Translations under genes and position numbers: made by a program
Shown here: positions 5,207-9,559 of the stretch, one piece after another
How the letters are laid out: each line of letters starts with the position of its first letter
Numbering within the stretch: the stretch's first letter is position 1
The notes under the pieces: generated by a model
Databases searched by the model: none
What the model was told of the DNA's origin: nothing
Seen by the model: only the letters and a program-made list of their open reading frames with translations
Source: Bifidobacterium sp. UBA6881
GTDB lineage: Bacteria > Actinomycetota > Actinomycetes > Actinomycetales > Bifidobacteriaceae
Assembly (NCBI GenBank): GCA_002451435.1
Contig: DKCF01000042.1
Location: 9,565-19,123, forward strand
Reading direction: 5' to 3'
Length of the DNA: 9,559 nucleotides

Positions 5207-7063
5207 TCAGTATTCACGAGCCTTTGGCGGCATATCCACGATATGCACCGGTTGCCATGCGATGCGGCCGGAGGCGTCCGCCATGGAGTGCGCGAGGAAA
5301 TGCTCGTCGTCACGTTCCGGGAAGTCCAGACGTTTGAGCGAGCCACGCGATTCATGACGCGCATCGGATGCCTCCAGCACGGCCTCTCCCAGCTCGATCA
5401 GATGGCGCACCTCCCAGATGGCGGTGATCTCCTGATTGAAGGTCGCCGAATCGGAATGCGCGTGAAGCGCCTTGGCGCGCGGTTCCAAATCATTCCGCAA
5501 CGTCGCCAGCGCCCGCTCGATGCCGTCGGCGTCGCATCGCACCGCGACGGCCCGTTCCATGACAAGTCCCAGATCGGCCATCAACCGGTATGGATTGTCG
5601 CCTGCGGCGGCATCGTCTTCGGGAAGCTGCGCGAGCAGTTCCTTGATTTCGGCGGTACGGGCATCGGCGGTTTGCCGCACATCGTCGGCGTCCGAGGCGC
5701 CGTCGTCCACGGCCAGAGGGTCGTTCACCGGATTCTCGACGATGCGGGATGCCAGCGCCTTGCCGGAACGGGTGCCGAACAGGCAGGCGTCCAGAAGGGA
5801 GTTGCCGCCCAGACGGTTCGCGCCGTGCACGGACACGCAGGAGCATTCGCCCGCGGCGAACAGTCCCTCCACCACGGCGCGTTCGCCGTCGATCCAGCGG
5901 TAGACCTCGCCATCGGTGGTGATGGGGATGCCGCCCATGGTGTAATGCGCAGTCGGCTTCACCGGCACATAGTCCTTGGTCGGGTCAAGATCGGCGTATT
6001 TCTCGATGGTCTCCACCACCTGCGGAAGCACCTTGCGCATATGGTCGGCGTCGATGCCGGTCATATCGAGCCATACGCAATCCTTCGGACCGGTTGGATC
6101 CTTTGGATCGGGCACGCCGCGTCCTGCGTCGATCTCCGCCATGATGGAACGGCTCACCACATCGCGCGCGGCCAGATCGGCATGGCCCGGAGCATAGTGT
6201 TCCATGAACGCCTCGCCGTCGGCGTTGCGCAGCACGCCGCCCTCGGCTCGCGCGGCTTCCGACAACAGGATGCCGGTATGCGCCAGACCGGTCGGATGGA
6301 ACTGCACGAATTCGCTGTCCTCCAACTGCAATCCGGCGGAAAGCGCCAAAGCCATGCCGTCGCCGGTCAGATCCCAGGAATTCGAGGTGGTGTGGAACAG
6401 ACGGCCGGCTCCGCCGGTCGCGACCAGCACATTGCGCGCATGGATGGCGTGCGCCTCGCCCTTATGCGTGTCGAACGCCACCACGCCCTCGGCACGGGAC
6501 CCGTCCTTGGCGACCACCAGGTCGGTCACATACCATTCCTCGGCGAATTCCACGCCCTCCGCCACGCACTGCTGCCACAGCGAGAACAGGATCTGATGGC
6601 CGATGCGGTCGGCCGCATACGCGGCGCGGCGCACCGGTTCCTTGCCGAAATCCTTGGTATGGCCGCCGAAACGACGTTGTGCGATGTGGCCGTCATCGGT
6701 ACGCGAGAAGGCCACGCCGGCATGTTCCAACGCGATCACCGTCTCCGGGGCCTCCTGCGCGAGCAACTGCGCCGCATCCTGGTCGACAAGCCAGTCGCCG
6801 CCCTTGACGGTGTCGAAATAATGCCAATGCCAGTCGTCCTTCTCGACATTGCCCAGGCTCGCCGCGATGCCGCCTTCGGCCGAACCGGTGTGCGAACGCA
6901 ACGGCTGCAGTTTGGAGATCACCAGAACATTCGGCTCGATGCCGTTCGCCCTCATTCCCCGCATCGGCTCGCTGCGTAGCATTCCCAGCGCCGCGGACAG
7001 GCCGGCCGCGCCGGCGCCGACGATTACTGCATCATACATATCTTCAACATGCTTCGGACTCAT
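5207..7063 (-). CDS. sdhA: Succinate dehydrogenase/fumarate reductase flavoprotein subunit
   Basis: A 618-residue FAD subunit interconverting succinate and fumarate. It opens with the dinucleotide motif VIVGAGAAGLSAAL (13-26). RSHTGSAEGG (56-65) holds His58, the expected covalent FAD attachment point. Expected active-site residues are present: HPTG with His256, EAARAEGG with Arg272, HYTMGG with His373 and GANRLGGNSLL with Arg417. Glu63 sits five residues after the FAD histidine, as in E. coli FrdA, where SdhA has Gln. ESRGSLKRLDFPERDD (571-586) matches the usual C-terminal helical region, but the common His of RGAH is Leu. The ATG at 7063 was chosen; a GTG at 7069 would add two residues and the ATG at 7039 would remove eight. 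None has a strong SD. L-aspartate oxidase (NadB) is a relative, but the adjacent sdhB settles the call. Confidence 0.93.
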   Translation of the reverse strand: MSPKHVEDMYDAVIVGAGAAGLSAALGMLRSEPMRGMRANGIEPNVLVISKLQPLRSHTGSAEGGIAASLGNVEKDDWHWHYFDTVKGGDWLVDQDAAQLLAQEAPETVIALEHAGVAFSRTDDGHIAQRRFGGHTKDFGKEPVRRAAYAADRIGHQILFSLWQQCVAEGVEFAEEWYVTDLVVAKDGSRAEGVVAFDTHKGEAHAIHARNVLVATGGAGRLFHTTSNSWDLTGDGMALALSAGLQLEDSEFVQFHPTGLAHTGILLSEAARAEGGVLRNADGEAFMEHYAPGHADLAARDVVSRSIMAEIDAGRGVPDPKDPTGPKDCVWLDMTGIDADHMRKVLPQVVETIEKYADLDPTKDYVPVKPTAHYTMGGIPITTDGEVYRWIDGERAVVEGLFAAGECSCVSVHGANRLGGNSLLDACLFGTRSGKALASRIVENPVNDPLAVDDGASDADDVRQTADARTAEIKELLAQLPEDDAAAGDNPYRLMADLGLVMERAVAVRCDADGIERALATLRNDLEPRAKALHAHSDSATFNQEITAIWEVRHLIELGEAVLEASDARHESRGSLKRLDFPERDDEHFLAHSMADASGRIAWQPVHIVDMPPKAREY

Positions 7064-7101
7064 ACCCACGATTCTCGCACAAGGTGTGACCTCGCATGGA
7101 C

Positions 7102-7134
7102 GCCGGTTCCCGCATGGGCAGGGCGGAAACCGGC
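7102..7134 (-). terminator. Hairpin after dprA, possible weak terminator
   Basis: Arms 7102-7113 and 7123-7134 pair over 12 positions around a nine-base loop. The one imperfect position (7109/7127) is a C-A clash in + strand RNA but a G-U pair in - strand RNA, so it fits a transcript reading from dprA. It begins four bases after the dprA stop. No U run follows, so it may slow or stabilise rather than fully end transcription before sdhA. Confidence 0.45.
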
Positions 7135-7138
7135 ACGG

Positions 7139-8476
7139 TCAATCGGTGGCGATGCTGATTCGTCCGGAATGCATGACGATATGCCCCGAAAGCTCCAAAG
7201 CGCCCAATTCGCGCATGATGCGCGTGATCGGGTATTCGCCTGGATGCGTCCGTTCCAGAATGTCGTGCAATCCATCCGCGGACACATGCCCATACGCGGA
7301 GCGGCATTTGCGTATGGCCCGCAGCATGACCGCATCGCAGTCTTCCGGCTCCGCGCTCTCCTCGGGAGCGTTCGGGTCCTGCGATTCGTCGGAACGCAGA
7401 GTCGTCGCGTCACCGTCATCGATGATTCGGGGACGATGCGCCTCGTGGCAGAATTCACCGATTTCCGTCAGCGAGCAGACGATCGTGGCCCTGCCTTCCT
7501 GGATGAGACGGTTGCATCCGGTGTTGTTCGGTATGGTCACGTCTCCGGGGACCGCGTACAGATCGCGGTTGAGCTCATTCGCCCAACCGGCGGTGTTGAG
7601 CGCTCCGGAGCGCGCGCGGGCCTGCGCGACGACGACCGTGGACGACAACGCGGCGATCAGCCGATTGCGCAACAGAAACCGACGCGCTTCGGGAATGGTT
7701 CCCGGGCAGAGCTCCGAGACCAGCGCCCCGGAATGGTTTTCGATGGCTTCGAACAGCCGCTCGTTGCCTTTCGGCCCGATATGGTTCAGTCCTCCCGCGA
7801 ACACGGCCACGGTGCGTCCGGCCAATGGCGTGCTGATTTCGTCCATGGCCCGGATGGCGCCCCAATGCGCCGCCGCATCAGTGCCCAGCGCGCCGCCCGA
7901 CACCACAAGATGCCCGGCCCTTGCGGCCTGCCGCGCGAGCTCATGCGCGCTTTGCCTTCCGTAATCGCTCACGCCGCGCGAGCCGACGATGCCGACCGGA
8001 TGCGCGCATGAGACCAGCGCGCGCGGATCGCCCTTGCCCCATAGGCACAGGGGCGCGGCCCAATCGGTGCGCAAGGAAAGATCGGCGATCTGCGTGGGCC
8101 AACATGGATGATGCGGTGCGATGATCCACATGCCGCCGTTTTCGGTGAACCAGTCGCGGAGCTCGTCCGGATCTTTGCTGGGCAGCATGCCCAGACGTTG
8201 CTGCCATGAGACCAGCGCGCCGTGGAACGCCGCCATGCCGCGGTCGTTGACGGTGCGTCCCCAGCGGATGATGCCGTTGATGAATGCCGCGTCCAAGGAA
8301 GCGCAGGCCGCGGTGGACACGCCCTCATGATGCCCCGGCCCGCTGTCGGCGATCAGGCGCAGCGCGCTGGCGGCGGAGTCGGTGCCTTTGATCAGCGCGT
8401 ACATCATCGCATCGGCGCTGTCCAGGCAAAACGTGAGGATCGCCCGTGCCAGTGTCTCGTCGTCGATGGTCGTCAT
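7139..8476 (-). CDS. dprA: DNA-processing protein DprA (DNA uptake/recombination mediator)
   Basis: A 445-residue cytoplasmic protein of the DprA/Smf family, which binds incoming single-stranded DNA and helps load RecA. An N-terminal helical region (about 1-155) is followed by the Rossmann-like domain: GIVGSRGVSDYG (162-173), SGGALGTDAAAHWGAI (193-208), AVFAGGLN (224-231), VSELCPGT (253-260), RNRLIAALS (270-278), SGALNTA (290-296) and AVPGD (308-312). These match the family order, although the common SGgArGID reads SGGALGTD and the Y-P after Gly-Leu is replaced by H-I-G-P. An acidic linker (about 350-380) leads to a C-terminal winged-helix-like region (381-445). The ATG at 8476 overlaps the comM stop as ATGA, with GAGG (8482-8485) five bases upstream. 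The frame stays open far upstream into comM, but that extension is not used. Pairing with comM is common in actinobacteria. Confidence 0.93.
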   Translation of the reverse strand: MTTIDDETLARAILTFCLDSADAMMYALIKGTDSAASALRLIADSGPGHHEGVSTAACASLDAAFINGIIRWGRTVNDRGMAAFHGALVSWQQRLGMLPSKDPDELRDWFTENGGMWIIAPHHPCWPTQIADLSLRTDWAAPLCLWGKGDPRALVSCAHPVGIVGSRGVSDYGRQSAHELARQAARAGHLVVSGGALGTDAAAHWGAIRAMDEISTPLAGRTVAVFAGGLNHIGPKGNERLFEAIENHSGALVSELCPGTIPEARRFLLRNRLIAALSSTVVVAQARARSGALNTAGWANELNRDLYAVPGDVTIPNNTGCNRLIQEGRATIVCSLTEIGEFCHEAHRPRIIDDGDATTLRSDESQDPNAPEESAEPEDCDAVMLRAIRKCRSAYGHVSADGLHDILERTHPGEYPITRIMRELGALELSGHIVMHSGRISIATD

Positions 8477-9559
8477 GTCAGCCTCGTCCTCATCGAAATG
8501 CCCTGCATCATCTCCGAGCGTCCCGGAGACGTCATGCCCGACAGGTCCGCCAACGTCCACGCGAGCCGCATGGCGCGGTCCGCGCCCCGTAGGCTCAGAC
8601 GTTCGCTTTCCAACGCGCGGTTGACCAGTTCGATGGCCTTCGCGGACGTGTTGGCCCGCAGCCAGGTGCCGGTCGCCTGCGCGTTGCATGTCCAACCGTA
8701 TTCGTCGAAACGCTCGCGCGCGGCGCATCGCGCGGCCACGACCCGTCGCCGTATGCGTTCGCTGGATTCGCCGGAACCGGCCGCGCTCCGGGTGATGCTG
8801 TCCACCGGCGGCACTTCGATCTGGATGTCGATGCGGTCGAGGATCGGACCGGAAAGACGGCTGAAATATTTGATGCGGTCGCGTTCGCGGCATGTGCAGC
8901 GTTCTCCGGTGCCGTAGAAATATCCGCATGGACAGGGATTGGCCGCCATGACCAATTGGAATCGCGCGGGATAGTACGTGGTTCCCTTCGATCGGGAAAT
9001 CGCCACATATCCCGATTCCAGCGGTTCGCGCAGCGTCTGCAGCGCCCGAGAGGAGAACTCCGGCGCCTCGTCCATGAACAGCACGCCACGGTGCGCGCGG
9101 GTGATCGCCCCTGGCCCGGCCAATCCGGCGCCGCCGCCGACCAGCGCCGCGGTCGAAGCGGTATGATGGGGCGCCTCGAATGGCGGAACATCGCTGATGC
9201 CGTGTCCGGCGAGCGTCCCGCAGAGCGACCGGATCGACGCCACCTCCAGTTGCGCGGCCTCGTCCAAGGGGCCCATGATGCCGGGCATGCGCGAGGCGAG
9301 CATCGTTTTGCCCGTGCCGGGCGGCCCCGTCATCATCAGATGGTGCCCGCCGGCCGCGGCCACCTCCAAGGCCCATTTGGCCGAATGCTGCCCGACCACC
9401 TCGTCCATGTCTCCGGGTGGCGGGAACGCGGTGACGGAGTCGTTGTCGGCGGCCATCGCGCGTGGGCCATCGGGAAGCCGGTATTGCGCGGTTCCGCCCA
9501 TAAGCTCCATCAATTCGCCGACATGCCGCACGCCGATGGCGTCCACGTCGGGGATGAGG
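8473..9559 (-). CDS. comM: Mg chelatase-like AAA+ ATPase ComM/YifB, C-terminal part (partial)
   Basis: About 361 codons are visible; the start is beyond the right edge, and the full family length is near 500. ComM is a hexameric helicase that extends DNA heteroduplexes by branch migration during transformation. The visible part begins at the end of the N-terminal Lon-protease-like domain and contains the AAA+ core: MDEVVGQHSAKWALEVAAAG, Walker A GPPGTGKT (9304-9327), Walker B FMDEAPEF (9055-9078), then ANPCPCGY followed by a second C-x-C, which together resemble a four-cysteine metal site. LSGPILDRIDIQIEVP and a C-terminal helical lid (RLSLRGADRAMRLAWTLADL) follow. These are typical of the YifB/ComM family and differ from true BchI chelatases. 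The stop TGA (8473-8475) overlaps the dprA start, so the two are translationally coupled. The GTG codon at 9546 is internal and not the start. Confidence 0.94.
   Translation of the reverse strand, partial: LIPDVDAIGVRHVGELMELMGGTAQYRLPDGPRAMAADNDSVTAFPPPGDMDEVVGQHSAKWALEVAAAGGHHLMMTGPPGTGKTMLASRMPGIMGPLDEAAQLEVASIRSLCGTLAGHGISDVPPFEAPHHTASTAALVGGGAGLAGPGAITRAHRGVLFMDEAPEFSSRALQTLREPLESGYVAISRSKGTTYYPARFQLVMAANPCPCGYFYGTGERCTCRERDRIKYFSRLSGPILDRIDIQIEVPPVDSITRSAAGSGESSERIRRRVVAARCAARERFDEYGWTCNAQATGTWLRANTSAKAIELVNRALESERLSLRGADRAMRLAWTLADLSGMTSPGRSEMMQGISMRTRLT

Noticed and set aside
4288..5337. 349-codon open frame on the + strand opposite sdhB
   Set aside because: It mirrors sdhB and runs into the end of sdhA; there is no family motif in the translation.
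5171..6979. 602-codon open frame on the + strand opposite sdhA
   Set aside because: It is antisense to a gene with clear catalytic motifs. Long antisense frames are common in high-GC coding DNA, and the translation shows no recognisable domain.
5207..7063. L-aspartate oxidase (NadB) in place of SdhA
   Set aside because: NadB is a close relative, but an intact iron-sulfur subunit follows directly, and the FAD-linking His is in place for covalent attachment as in SdhA/FrdA.
7139..9376. 745-codon frame that extends dprA far upstream inside comM
   Set aside because: The extra 300 residues overlap comM, which has clear AAA+ motifs in another frame. The ATG at 8476 has a good SD and the ATGA overlap, so the frame upstream is simply free of stops.

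Overview
The window looks like a core-chromosome segment of a high-GC Gram-positive, most likely a Bifidobacterium or close relative. This is inferred from the GC-rich codons, tRNA genes without encoded CCA, the clpP-clpX pair, a comM-dprA pair, and an SdhA/SdhB pair with no membrane-anchor genes. No strain name can be read from the sequence, and there is no sign of a prophage, transposon, CRISPR array or genomic island.

Layout on the + strand: the 3' end of clpP (1-96); a clpP-clpX spacer with a 14-bp hairpin; clpX (202-1539) with a weak candidate terminator; two identical tandem tRNA-Arg(ACG) genes (1627-1700 and 1745-1818) ending at a strong intrinsic terminator; an unusually structured 137-nt leader; and nhaA, a Na+/H+ antiporter (1999-3378). 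A 20-bp perfect inverted repeat (3463-3507) separates this half from convergent genes on the - strand.

Layout on the - strand, read right to left: the C-terminal part of comM, cut by the window edge (9559-8473); dprA, overlapping comM by ATGA (8476-7139); a hairpin; then sdhA (7063-5207), sdhB (5136-4198) and an O-methyltransferase-like gene four bases after sdhB (4193-3522). The first two belong to DNA uptake and recombination. The next two form a complex II-type flavoprotein/iron-sulfur pair that may act as a fumarate reductase. The methyltransferase-like protein has no obvious link to either.

I see no clear undescribed multi-gene system. The points most worth a second look are the anchor-less SdhAB pair with Arg/Gly/Ser-rich insertions in SdhB, the methyltransferase-like protein that seems to have lost the usual metal ligands, the structured nhaA leader with its perfect palindrome, and a polar substitution in the ClpP-docking loop of ClpX.
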